The position numbers were made by a program, and so were the translations under genes. Source: Streptomyces sp. NBC_01298 (lineage in GTDB: Bacteria > Actinomycetota > Actinomycetes > Streptomycetales > Streptomycetaceae). Taken from it: a stretch of 64,000 nucleotides of DNA. Shown one piece after another: positions 26,307-33,885 of this stretch. Below the pieces are notes generated by a model. It was given only the letters and a program-made list of their open reading frames with translations. It did no database searches and had not been told where the DNA came from. The DNA is taken from NCBI RefSeq assembly GCF_035978755.1, contig NZ_CP108414.1, positions 3,162,001-3,226,000 on the forward strand. The letters are read 5' to 3'. Numbering within the stretch: position 1 is the stretch's first letter; each line of letters opens with the position of its first letter.

Positions 26307-27673
26307 GCGGCGGCCTCCTCGGCCGGTCCGGGCCTGCGGGCGCTGTCGCTGAGCCGGACGAGGAGGGCGACGATGATCCAGTTGGTGACCACGGAGGAGC
26401 CGCCCTGGGCGAGGAAGGGCATCGCCATGCCGGTCAGCGGGATCAGACCGGTGACTCCGCCGGCGATGACGAACACCTGGAGCGCGACGATCGAGGCGAG
26501 TCCGGTGGCGAGGAGTCGCCCGAAGGGGTCGCGCAGCGCCAGCCCGGTCCGGAAACCGCGGGCGACGAGGAGCCCGTAGAGGAGCAGGATCGCGGTGAGG
26601 CCGACGAGGCCGAGCTCCTCCCCGGCGGTGGCGAGGATGAAGTCCGATTTGGCGGCGAATCCGATGAGGAAGGACTGGCCGTGCCCGAGCCCGGCGCCGA
26701 GCAGCCCACCGGCCCCGAAGGCGAAGAGGGACTGGGCGAGCTGGCCGGGGCCGTCGCCGCGCTCGATGGAGGCGAAAGGATTCAGCCAGTCGTCCACGCG
26801 GCTGTGCACGTGCGGCTCGAACGTCCCGACCGCGTACGCGCCCACGGCCGCGAGTAGCAGCCCGATGGCGATCCAGCCGATCCGGCCGGTAGCCGTGAAC
26901 AGCATGATCACGAAGAGGCCGAAGAAGAGCAGCGAGGTCCCGAGGTCGCGCTCCAGGACGAGCACGCCGACCGAGAGCAGCCAGATGGCCAGGATCGGGC
27001 CGAGCACCCGGCCGGGCAGCAGCCTCAGCTTCCAGAAGAGGGTGCGCCCGGTGAGGGCCAGGGCGGTGCGGTTCGCCGCGAGATAGGAGGCGAAGAAGAC
27101 GGCGAGCAGGATCTTGGCGAACTCCCCCGGCTGGAAGGAGAGCCCGGCGAACCGGATCCAGATGTGCGCGCCGTTCACGGCCGGGAAGAAGACGGGCACC
27201 AGCATCAGCACCAGCGCGAGGGCGACGGACAGGTACGCGTACTTCTGCAGCACCCGGTGATCGCGCAGCAGCGCGACGGCGACCACGAAGAGCACCACCC
27301 CGAGGGCGGACCAGCGCAGTTGCTCACCGGCGGTGGCGTTGCCGGGTGTGGTGACGTCGAGGCGCTGGATGAGGACGAGCCCGAGGCCGTTGAGCAGGAC
27401 GGCGATCGGCAGCAGCAGCGGATCGGCGTACGGGGCGTACAGCCGGACGGCGAGGTGGGCGACGAGCGCGGCCACGGCGAGGCCGGCGGCGTAGTGGGCG
27501 GCGGGCGCGGGGATCCGGCCGGTGGTGGCGAGCCCCACGTAGAGGTGGCCGAGGACGGCGATCAGGACGGCGCCGAAGAGCAGCGACAGCTCGACTCCAC
27601 GACGCTTGGGTGCGCGGGCATCGGGTGGCGGTGGCGGGGCGGGTTCCGCCACCTTCGCCGTCAGAGCGGTCAT
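26303..27673 (-). CDS. SEDS peptidoglycan glycosyltransferase (FtsW/RodA/SpoVE family)
   Basis: The 456-residue integral membrane protein has about ten to twelve helices. Conserved SEDS stretches include LQPGEFAKI-like SFQPGEFAKILLAVFFASYL, LERDLGTSLLFFGLF, and the C-terminal TGLIPLTGMAMPFLAQGGSS. The essential Asp of the family lies in the LERDLG motif. It polymerises lipid II with its cognate class B PBP. The start is ATG at 27673; the first 25 residues are Pro/Ala-rich and cytoplasmic. Confidence 0.95.
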   Translation of the reverse strand: MTALTAKVAEPAPPPPPDARAPKRRGVELSLLFGAVLIAVLGHLYVGLATTGRIPAPAAHYAAGLAVAALVAHLAVRLYAPYADPLLLPIAVLLNGLGLVLIQRLDVTTPGNATAGEQLRWSALGVVLFVVAVALLRDHRVLQKYAYLSVALALVLMLVPVFFPAVNGAHIWIRFAGLSFQPGEFAKILLAVFFASYLAANRTALALTGRTLFWKLRLLPGRVLGPILAIWLLSVGVLVLERDLGTSLLFFGLFVIMLFTATGRIGWIAIGLLLAAVGAYAVGTFEPHVHSRVDDWLNPFASIERGDGPGQLAQSLFAFGAGGLLGAGLGHGQSFLIGFAAKSDFILATAGEELGLVGLTAILLLYGLLVARGFRTGLALRDPFGRLLATGLASIVALQVFVIAGGVTGLIPLTGMAMPFLAQGGSSVVTNWIIVALLVRLSDSARRPGPAEEAAA

Positions 27674-27782
27674 ACGGGGAAACGTAGCAAGGAGGCGGGC
27701 CGTATGTCCGCTTATGTCATAGTGTGCCGAAGAGTCGTCAGAACCGGTCGGAAATGAAGTAGCGGATCAGGAGTCTCCCCAC

Positions 27783-28172
27783 ATGGGACCTGCGGAGTTC
27801 ATCGTCCTGGCCTTTCCGGAAGAACAGCTGCGGGTCGCGGGGGTCGAGGCGGTGATGGGACTGCGCAAGGCCGGGGTCGTGCGGCTGATCGACGGACTGG
27901 TGGCCACCAAGACCGCGGGCGGCGAGGTGCTGTCGGCGGAGTTCGACGAGTTCGTCGAACTCCGGGGCCTGCTCGCCCACCGGGAGGCGGCCCCGCTGAT
28001 CGGCCCCGAGGACGTCAGGGAATCGGCCGAACTGATGGACCGCGGCAGCTGCGCCCTCCTCCTGGTCGTCGAGCACGTCTGGGCCGAGGACGCCGCCATC
28101 GCCGTCCGCGCGGCGGGCGGCCGGATCGCCGGAGCGGTCCGCCTCCCGGCCGACCGGCTGGGGGTGGCCTGA
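27783..28172 (+). CDS. DUF6325 family protein
   Basis: The 129-residue protein starts MGPAEFIVLAFPEEQL and contains a characteristic VVRLIDGLVATKTAGGEV strand-helix unit plus the acidic LSAEFDEFVEL. It resembles actinobacterial DUF6325 proteins, which lack an assigned function. The start overlaps no other gene, but its stop shares one base with the start of the SHOCT gene, so the two are coupled. It is divergent from the SEDS gene. Confidence 0.75.
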   Translation: MGPAEFIVLAFPEEQLRVAGVEAVMGLRKAGVVRLIDGLVATKTAGGEVLSAEFDEFVELRGLLAHREAAPLIGPEDVRESAELMDRGSCALLLVVEHVWAEDAAIAVRAAGGRIAGAVRLPADRLGVA

Positions 28173-28588
28173 TGTTCATCCGCCCCATCGGTTCCGTGGT
28201 GAACCCCTCCCGGCGCCCCACGGGCCACCCCCTGCTGCGCGGAATCCTGGCGCGCGGAGCCTACGTGTGGGACGCGGCCCAGCACCCGGCGGCGTCGGCC
28301 CCGCAGCCCGGGGACGGCAGGGCCCCGGGCACGGCTCCGGCTCCGGCTCCGGGCGCAGGCACGGGCGCGCATCCCGGTCCGGCTCCCTCGCCCCCGACGG
28401 CCCCCTCCGACCGCCGGGAGCCCGCTGCCGCCAGCCCGGCTCCCCACACCGGCCAGGGGGTTCCCGTACCGGCCCCTCCCGGGGCCGATCTGACGGACCG
28501 CCTGACCCAGCTGGCCGCGCTGGCCCGCGAAGGCCTGCTCACCCCGCAGGAGTTCTCGGCGGCCAAGGCCCGCCTCCTGGCCGGCTGA
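28172..28588 (+). CDS. SHOCT-domain protein
   Basis: The 138-residue protein has a short N-terminal part (MFIRPIGSVVNPSRRPTGHP) and a long Ala/Pro/Gly linker. A C-terminal SHOCT domain (DRLTQLAALAREGLLTPQEF, then SAAKARLLAG) ends it. SHOCT segments usually mediate oligomerisation or target small proteins to partners. It is co-transcribed with the DUF6325 gene, and the pair recurs in actinomycetes. Confidence 0.75.
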   Translation: MFIRPIGSVVNPSRRPTGHPLLRGILARGAYVWDAAQHPAASAPQPGDGRAPGTAPAPAPGAGTGAHPGPAPSPPTAPSDRREPAAASPAPHTGQGVPVPAPPGADLTDRLTQLAALAREGLLTPQEFSAAKARLLAG

Positions 28589-28615
28589 CCTGGCCGGCTG
28601 ACCTGGCCCGGTCGC

Positions 28616-28888
28616 CTACTCCTGGGGAAGGCCCTTCAGACCTTCCGGTTTCCGCAGCGCGATCAGACCCCCGGCCGCCCTCACCGCCTTCAGCATCCCC
28701 GCCGCGCCGGCCGCCCCCGCCACACCCATCACCCGCGCCGCCGTCCCGACGGCCATCGGTATTCGCGGTCGCCGGGCGGGCCGGCCGGCGACGAGCTCCA
28801 GCCCGCCCCCGGACGCCGCCCGGTCGGCGGCTATCGCCACGAGCTCCGTCTTCAGACGCGCCTCGAACGCGGTGGGCCTGCTGCTCAT
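28616..28888 (-). CDS. Small protein encoded with the ECF sigma factor
   Basis: The 90-residue basic protein begins MSSRPTAFEARLKTELVAIA. Its middle Ala/Gly-rich stretch is too short for a clear membrane helix. Its start overlaps the sigma-factor stop by four bases. Related proteins in this position are usually longer and membrane-anchored, so this may be a shortened anti-sigma-like partner. That role is inferred only from coupling. Confidence 0.5.
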   Translation of the reverse strand: MSSRPTAFEARLKTELVAIAADRAASGGGLELVAGRPARRPRIPMAVGTAARVMGVAGAAGAAGMLKAVRAAGGLIALRKPEGLKGLPQE

Positions 28889-29619
28889 CGTGCTACCTCC
28901 AAGTGCTGCGCCGCGGCGGAGGCGGCGGGATCGGCCGGAGTCCGCAGCGCGCGCCGGGCGCGGTGCAGGCGGACCCTGATGGTGGCCTGGGTGACACCGA
29001 GGGCCTGGGCGGCCTCGGCCGGGGTGAGGCCGTCGATCACGACCAGGTCGAGCGCGGCCCGCAGTGGCTCCGACAGGGCGGCATGCCGCTCGGCCAGGTC
29101 ACGGAAGGCCCGCTGTGCGTCTATCCGTTCCTCCAGGGCCGCCACGTCCTGGTCGTCGAGCAGCCTCCGGCCGCTGAGCCGTTGCATCGCACCGCGCTCG
29201 CGGGCACCCTCACGGGCGTGGTTCGCCAGGACGTTGCGCGCGATGCCGTAGAGCCACGCGATCGGCACTCCCCTGTCGGGCCGGTAGCCCGCCACGTCCT
29301 TCAAGGCGGCGAGGAAGATGTCGGCCGTGAGGTCCGCCGCCAGGTGCGGGTCGGCGACCCGCCGGGTGACGAACCCGAGCACGGCGTCGATGTGTTCCTC
29401 GTAGAACGCGCCGAACCCCTCCGGCGTGCGGAGATCCGGCGGCCCGGGATCCGGTGGCCTGCGATCCGGTGGCCTGCGATCCGGTGGCCCGGCCCCCGCC
29501 CACCCGGCGCCCTTCCCCCCGCTCGCCGCCCGCGCGCCGCCCGCCCGCGCGGCGCCCGCCTTCGGTCCGCCCGCCTGCGTGCCGCCCGCCCCCGCGCCGT
29601 TCTCGTGTGCGCTGTTCAC
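28885..29619 (-). CDS. ECF-type RNA polymerase sigma factor
   Basis: The 244-residue protein has region 2 (FGAFYEEHIDAVLGFVTRRV, then PIAWLYGIARNVLANHAREG) and region 4 (LSEPLRAALDLVVIDGLTPA, then LGVTQATIRVRLHRARRAL). The first 65 residues are low-complexity Gly/Ala/Pro with a PPDRR repeat encoded by a short DNA tandem repeat near 29447-29490. This is unusual for a sigma factor and may be partly untranslated if a later start is used. It overlaps the small downstream gene. The target promoters are unknown. Confidence 0.85.
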   Translation of the reverse strand: MNSAHENGAGAGGTQAGGPKAGAARAGGARAASGGKGAGWAGAGPPDRRPPDRRPPDPGPPDLRTPEGFGAFYEEHIDAVLGFVTRRVADPHLAADLTADIFLAALKDVAGYRPDRGVPIAWLYGIARNVLANHAREGARERGAMQRLSGRRLLDDQDVAALEERIDAQRAFRDLAERHAALSEPLRAALDLVVIDGLTPAEAAQALGVTQATIRVRLHRARRALRTPADPAASAAAQHLEVAR

Positions 29620-29807
29620 CCGGTCCTCCCCTGGTTCGCGAGGCCCCGTCGGCCCCTCACCCCGTACTTGGCGAAAGCCGCGTCAAGCGTTTCATCGGGT
29701 GCGGCCGGCGGACGTACGCCGACCGGGTGAGCGGCGCGGCACGGCCGCCCCGGGTGGGCGATTTGTCATACCGCGCATGGCAGCATCGGCCGCCAGGAGG
29801 TGACCCC

Positions 29808-31106
29808 ATGTCACGACGACGCAGACGTCGGCTGCTTCGCGCCGCGTGCCTCGCCGCAGCCCTCGTCACGGCCGGCCCGCTCCCCGTCACCCACGCCGAG
29901 CCCACCGCCCCCGTGGCACCGGAAACGCCCTCGGCGCCGGAGACCCCCGCGGCACCGGACACCCCGGACACCCCCACCACTCCGGGCGCCCCCGACCAAC
30001 CCGCGGAGCCCGTCGGGGTCCTCCTCACCCGCCTCCAAGGCCTCTACCAGAGCGCCGAGCAGGCCACCGAGGCCTACAACGCCGCCGAGACCGCCCTCAC
30101 CTCCCGGCAGCGCGAGGAGAGCCGGCTCAGCACCGAGCTCGGCAAGGCCCGTACCGCCGTCACCGAGGCCCACGCCATCACGGGCCGGCTGGCGCGCGAG
30201 CAGTACAAGGGGGCCCGCGGGTTCTCCCCGTACGCCCGGATGCTGTTCGCCGGGACCCCCCAAGGGGCCCTGGAACAGCGCCGGGTCGCGGAGCGCGAGG
30301 GGGCCCGGCGGGCCGCCGCGCTGGAGCGGCTCACCCGGGGCGAGAAGAAGGCCGACCTCCTCGCCACCGCGGCCCGCAAGGCCCTGGACTCCGAGCAGAA
30401 GCTGGCCGCGGAGACCAAGAAGCGCAAGGAGGAGGCCGCCGCGCAGCTCAAGGAGGTCGAGCGGATGCTGGCCTCGCTCAGCCCCGCCCAGCTCACCGAG
30501 CTGGGCACCCGCGAAGCCGAGGAGACCGCCACCGCCCAGCGGGAGCTGATCGGTTCGGGGAAGCTGGGCAGTGCAGGCCCGCAGCTCCGCACCCCCACCG
30601 CGGCCGGCGGCACGGCCCTCACCTACGCGGCCGCCCAGATCGGGAAGCCGTACGTCTGGGGCGCCGAGGGTCCGGCCTCCTTCGACTGTTCGGGGCTGAC
30701 CTCACAGGCCTGGGCGCACGCGGGCCGCGAGATCCCCCGGACCAGTCAGGAGCAGTGGGCCCGGCTGCCCAGGGTGCCGCTCGACGAACTGCGCCCCGGC
30801 GACCTGGTGGTGTACTTCCCGACCGCGACCCACGTGGCCCTGTACGTCGGCGACGGCAAGGTCATCCAGGCACCCCGGCCGGGCGCGAAGGTGAAGGTCT
30901 CGCCGATCGCGGCGAACCCGCTGCTCGGCGCGGTACGGCCGGACCCCGACGGGGCGCCGCTGCGCGCCTTCACCCCGCCGCCGCTGCCCGAGGGCGCGAC
31001 GGCGGGCGACGACACGGGTTACTCGGAGGCCGGGGCGCCGCAGACGTCCAAGGAATCCGAGGTATCCGAGGAATCCGAGCGATCCGAGGAATCCGGGAAG
31101 TCCTAA
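29808..31106 (+). CDS. Secreted NlpC/P60 peptidoglycan endopeptidase with coiled coil
   Basis: The 432-residue exported protein starts MSRRRRRRLLRAACLAAALV with signal cleavage near THAEP. A Pro/Thr-rich linker and a long coiled coil (about residues 65-240) come next. The C40 domain has catalytic Cys in FDCSGLTSQAWAHAG and His in TATHVALYVGDG. It resembles RipA-like hydrolases that cut stem peptides. The tail is a Ser/Glu repeat (SEESERSEESGKS). ATG at 29808 follows AGGAGG. Its stop overlaps the stop of the convergent monooxygenase gene by four bases, so no room is left for a separate terminator. Confidence 0.9.
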   Translation: MSRRRRRRLLRAACLAAALVTAGPLPVTHAEPTAPVAPETPSAPETPAAPDTPDTPTTPGAPDQPAEPVGVLLTRLQGLYQSAEQATEAYNAAETALTSRQREESRLSTELGKARTAVTEAHAITGRLAREQYKGARGFSPYARMLFAGTPQGALEQRRVAEREGARRAAALERLTRGEKKADLLATAARKALDSEQKLAAETKKRKEEAAAQLKEVERMLASLSPAQLTELGTREAEETATAQRELIGSGKLGSAGPQLRTPTAAGGTALTYAAAQIGKPYVWGAEGPASFDCSGLTSQAWAHAGREIPRTSQEQWARLPRVPLDELRPGDLVVYFPTATHVALYVGDGKVIQAPRPGAKVKVSPIAANPLLGAVRPDPDGAPLRAFTPPPLPEGATAGDDTGYSEAGAPQTSKESEVSEESERSEESGKS

Positions 31107-32359
31107 GCGCCCGAGGCGCCCGAGGCTCCCGAGACCTCCGCGAGGTAGTCCGCCGCGTCCTCGGGGTCGTAGAAGTACGCGTCGAAGTCGGCCGGGTTGT
31201 CGAAGCCGTTGGCGAATCGGTCCGCCACCGGCTGGAGCTGCCCGGCCGCGCCGATCAGGTTCAGCACGTGCTCCGGCGGGACGCCGAGCATGGCGTTCGT
31301 CCACTGGGTGGCGGGCTTGCCGCTGGTGAACCAGTACTTGTCGAAGGTCGCCTTCATCCACGCCTCGTCGAACGGGTTGTCCCCGTGCATGAGGATCGAC
31401 GAGAGGTACGAGGCCGCGCACTTGGCGGCGGAGTTCGAACCCTGCCCGGTGATCGGGTCGTTGGCGACGACCACGTCCGCGACGCCCAGGACCAGCCCGC
31501 CGCCCGGCAGCCGGCCGATGGGGTTGCGGACGACGGGGGCGTAGCGCCCGGCGAGGGTGGCGCCCGCGTCCGTCAGCTCCACCTTCGTCGCCCTCGCGTA
31601 CTCCCAGGGCGTGAACTTCTCCATCAGTTCCAGCGTCAGCGCGAGGTGGTCCGCCGGGTCCTTCACTCCGCCGAAGACGTCCAGCGGCCCGCCCGGGATC
31701 CCTTCCCAGAACAGGATGTCGGCCCGCCCGGAGGTGGTCAGCGTCGGCATCACGAACAGCTCGCCGGCGCCCGGGACCAGGTTGCAGCGCACGGCCTCCG
31801 TCTCCGGGTGCTCGGGGCGCGGCGCCAGCCCGTGCACGTACGACACGGCGAGCGCGCGCTGCGGGGCGTCGTACGGGGAGCGGGCCGCGTCGCGGGCGAA
31901 CAGCGAGACCAGCTCGCCCTTGCCGGCCGCGACGAGCACCAGGTCGTACGTGCGGGAGAAGAAGTCCAGGTCGGAGACGGACGCGCCGTGGATGACGAGC
32001 TGGCCGCCCCGCTGCGCGAAGGTGTCGAGCCAGCCGGCCATCTTCACGCGCTGGTCCACGGACTGGGCGAAGCCCTTCAGCTTGCCGAGCCAGTCGATGG
32101 GGCGGCCGGCGTCGGGGGCGGAGACCGAGACGCCCAGGCCCTCGATCTTCGGCGCCTGCTGCTCCCAGAAGTTCAGCTGGAGGTCCCGCTCGTGCTGGAG
32201 CGCCGTGTCGAACATGCACTGGGTGGACATGACCCGCCCGGTGCGGATCTCGTCCGCCGTCCGGTTGGACATGAGGGTGACCTCGTACCCCTTCGCCTGG
32301 AGTCCGAGGGCGAGCTGGAGACCGGACTGGCCGGCTCCGACGACGAGTATCTTGCGCAT
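31103..32359 (-). CDS. StyA-like FAD-dependent monooxygenase of the conservon
   Basis: The 418-residue flavoprotein starts MRKILVVGAGQSGLQLALGL, a GxGxxG FAD-binding fold. It shows the styrene/indole monooxygenase features TPWEYARATKVEL, VLGVADVVVANDPITGQGSN and a substrate-binding middle domain. Such oxygenases need a separate flavin reductase, which is not encoded nearby. It begins 11 bp after the conservon GTPase, so it is the fifth gene of that operon. Some conservons carry a P450 at this place; a StyA-type enzyme is a different choice. The substrate is unknown. Confidence 0.85.
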   Translation of the reverse strand: MRKILVVGAGQSGLQLALGLQAKGYEVTLMSNRTADEIRTGRVMSTQCMFDTALQHERDLQLNFWEQQAPKIEGLGVSVSAPDAGRPIDWLGKLKGFAQSVDQRVKMAGWLDTFAQRGGQLVIHGASVSDLDFFSRTYDLVLVAAGKGELVSLFARDAARSPYDAPQRALAVSYVHGLAPRPEHPETEAVRCNLVPGAGELFVMPTLTTSGRADILFWEGIPGGPLDVFGGVKDPADHLALTLELMEKFTPWEYARATKVELTDAGATLAGRYAPVVRNPIGRLPGGGLVLGVADVVVANDPITGQGSNSAAKCAASYLSSILMHGDNPFDEAWMKATFDKYWFTSGKPATQWTNAMLGVPPEHVLNLIGAAGQLQPVADRFANGFDNPADFDAYFYDPEDAADYLAEVSGASGASGA

Positions 32360-32370
32360 GTGCACGTTCT

Positions 32371-33024
32371 CTATTCGGGGGTCGAGTCGAGGGCGTGGCC
32401 CACGAGCGTCATCAGGGATTCCAGGACCGTCACCCGGCGCCGCGCGTCCATGATCACGACGGGTACGTGCGCCGGTATGGTCAGCGCCTCCCGCACGTCC
32501 TCCGGTTCGTACGAACGCGTGCCCTCGAAGTGGTTGACCGCCACGGCGTACGGCAGCCCGCAGCTCTCGAAGTAGTCGAGCGCCGGGAAGCAGTCGCGCA
32601 GCCGCCGCGTGTCGGCGAGGACGATCCCGCCGACGGCGCCGCGCACCAGGTCGTCCCACATGAACCAGAAGCGTTCCTGGCCGGGGGTCCCGTACACGTA
32701 CAGGACGAGGTCGTCGTCGAGCGTGACGCGCCCGAAGTCCATGGCGACGGTGGTGGTGTGCTTGTCCGGAGTGGCGGACAGGTCGTCGGTCGGTGCGGCG
32801 GCCTCGGTCATCACCGCTTCGGTGCGCAGCGGCCGGATCTCGGAGACGGAACCGACGAACGTGGTCTTGCCCACCCCGAAACCACCCGCCACCAGCACCT
32901 TCACGGCGACGGGCGCGCGCGAGCGGTCGTACTGCCAGGGCTGTGCGGGCTCGTCCGGATCGGTGTCCCGATCCGCGGCCGGGTGGGTGGAGAAGAGACC
33001 GGTTTCAGAGACGGCGGAGCCCAC
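32371..33024 (-). CDS. cvnD: Conservon GTPase CvnD (MglA/Ras-like)
   Basis: The small GTPase has P-loop GGFGVGKTTFVGSVSE, switch II YGTPGQERFWFMWDDL and the specificity motif as VNHFEGT. The usual N-K-x-D is degenerate here, as in the CvnD family. GTG at 33024 gives 217 residues and a 20-bp overlap with cvnC. An ATG at 33087 would add unrelated residues. It works with the CvnB/CvnC proteins as a membrane-associated G-protein-like relay. Confidence 0.9.
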   Translation of the reverse strand: MGSAVSETGLFSTHPAADRDTDPDEPAQPWQYDRSRAPVAVKVLVAGGFGVGKTTFVGSVSEIRPLRTEAVMTEAAAPTDDLSATPDKHTTTVAMDFGRVTLDDDLVLYVYGTPGQERFWFMWDDLVRGAVGGIVLADTRRLRDCFPALDYFESCGLPYAVAVNHFEGTRSYEPEDVREALTIPAHVPVVIMDARRRVTVLESLMTLVGHALDSTPE

Positions 33025-33394
33025 TGAGCACCCTTTCGAGCAGAGCGCGGTCGGGACGGCCATTGCCGTGCCCGGTCCCGTAGACACGGATCCTGCCCTG
33101 GTCGGCGAGGTCGCTGACCAGGACGCGGACCACGCCGAGCGGCAGCTTCAGCAGGGCGGCGATCTCGGCGATCGTCCGCATGCGGCGGCAGACCTCGACG
33201 ATCGCCGGCATCTCCGGCATCCGGTCGGGCTTGCGCGGCTCGGACACCTTGGTGTCCAGGGCCGCGACGAAGGTCTCGACGTGCAGGACCTGCGTGAAGC
33301 GGGTGCGGCCGCCCGTCAGGGAGTAGGGGCGTACACGGGCGGGGCGGCGGTCGGCGCCGCGTATCGGCAGCCGGTCGGAGGCCGGACTCCTCAC
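33005..33394 (-). CDS. cvnC: Conservon DUF742 protein CvnC
   Basis: The 129-residue DUF742 protein has the winged-helix-like region IVEVCRRMRTIAEIAALLKL and VVRVLVSDLADQGRIRVYG. It normally links CvnA and CvnB to the GTPase. The start overlaps the cvnB stop by four bases. Confidence 0.9.
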   Translation of the reverse strand: MRSPASDRLPIRGADRRPARVRPYSLTGGRTRFTQVLHVETFVAALDTKVSEPRKPDRMPEMPAIVEVCRRMRTIAEIAALLKLPLGVVRVLVSDLADQGRIRVYGTGHGNGRPDRALLERVLSGLRRL

Positions 33395-33885
33395 GGGGTG
33401 TTCTCCATCGACTGGCGCAGCTCACTGCGGACTTCGGGGGTCAGGACGTGGCCGGCGCGGCCCACGAACAAGGCCATGTGGTACGCGACGACGCTCATGT
33501 CGCAGTCCGGCGTGGCGTGCACGCCGAGGAGCGAGCCGTCGCTGATGGCCATGACGAACACGGAACCGTGCTCCATGGCCACCATCGTCTGCTTGACCGA
33601 GCCGCCGTCCATCAGGGCGGCGGCGCCCGTGGTGAGCGAGCCGAGGCCGGAGACGATGGTCGCGAGATCGGCGGACGCGCCGCGGGGGCCCGCTGGGCGG
33701 GCGGGTGCGGCGGGGGACGGATTCGGCGTGTCGGGCGCCACCGGATCGGAGGACAGCAGGAGGAGCCCGTCCGAGGACACGACGGCCACCGAGTTGACCC
33801 CGGGCACCTCCTCGACGAGGTCGGTCAGCAGCCACTGAAGGTTGCGGGCCTGGGAGCTCAGTCCGTACGTACTGGACGCGTTCAT
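33391..33885 (-). CDS. cvnB: Conservon roadblock/LC7 protein CvnB
   Basis: The 164-residue roadblock-fold protein starts after a short lead with NLQWLLTDLVEEVPGVNSVA and VVSSDGLLLLSSD. An inserted Pro/Ala-rich loop of about 25 residues follows, longer than in most CvnB proteins. It then continues with LATIVSGLGSLTTGAAALMDGG. Roadblock proteins act as GTPase-activating or scaffolding partners of MglA/CvnD GTPases. The start overlaps cvnA by four bases. Confidence 0.9.
   Translation of the reverse strand: MNASSTYGLSSQARNLQWLLTDLVEEVPGVNSVAVVSSDGLLLLSSDPVAPDTPNPSPAAPARPAGPRGASADLATIVSGLGSLTTGAAALMDGGSVKQTMVAMEHGSVFVMAISDGSLLGVHATPDCDMSVVAYHMALFVGRAGHVLTPEVRSELRQSMENTP

Noticed and set aside
29620..29807. 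c-di-AMP (ydaO-type) riboswitch before the NlpC/P60 gene
   Set aside because: Such switches often precede cell-wall hydrolases in actinobacteria, but the leader is short and none of the conserved elements could be recognised.
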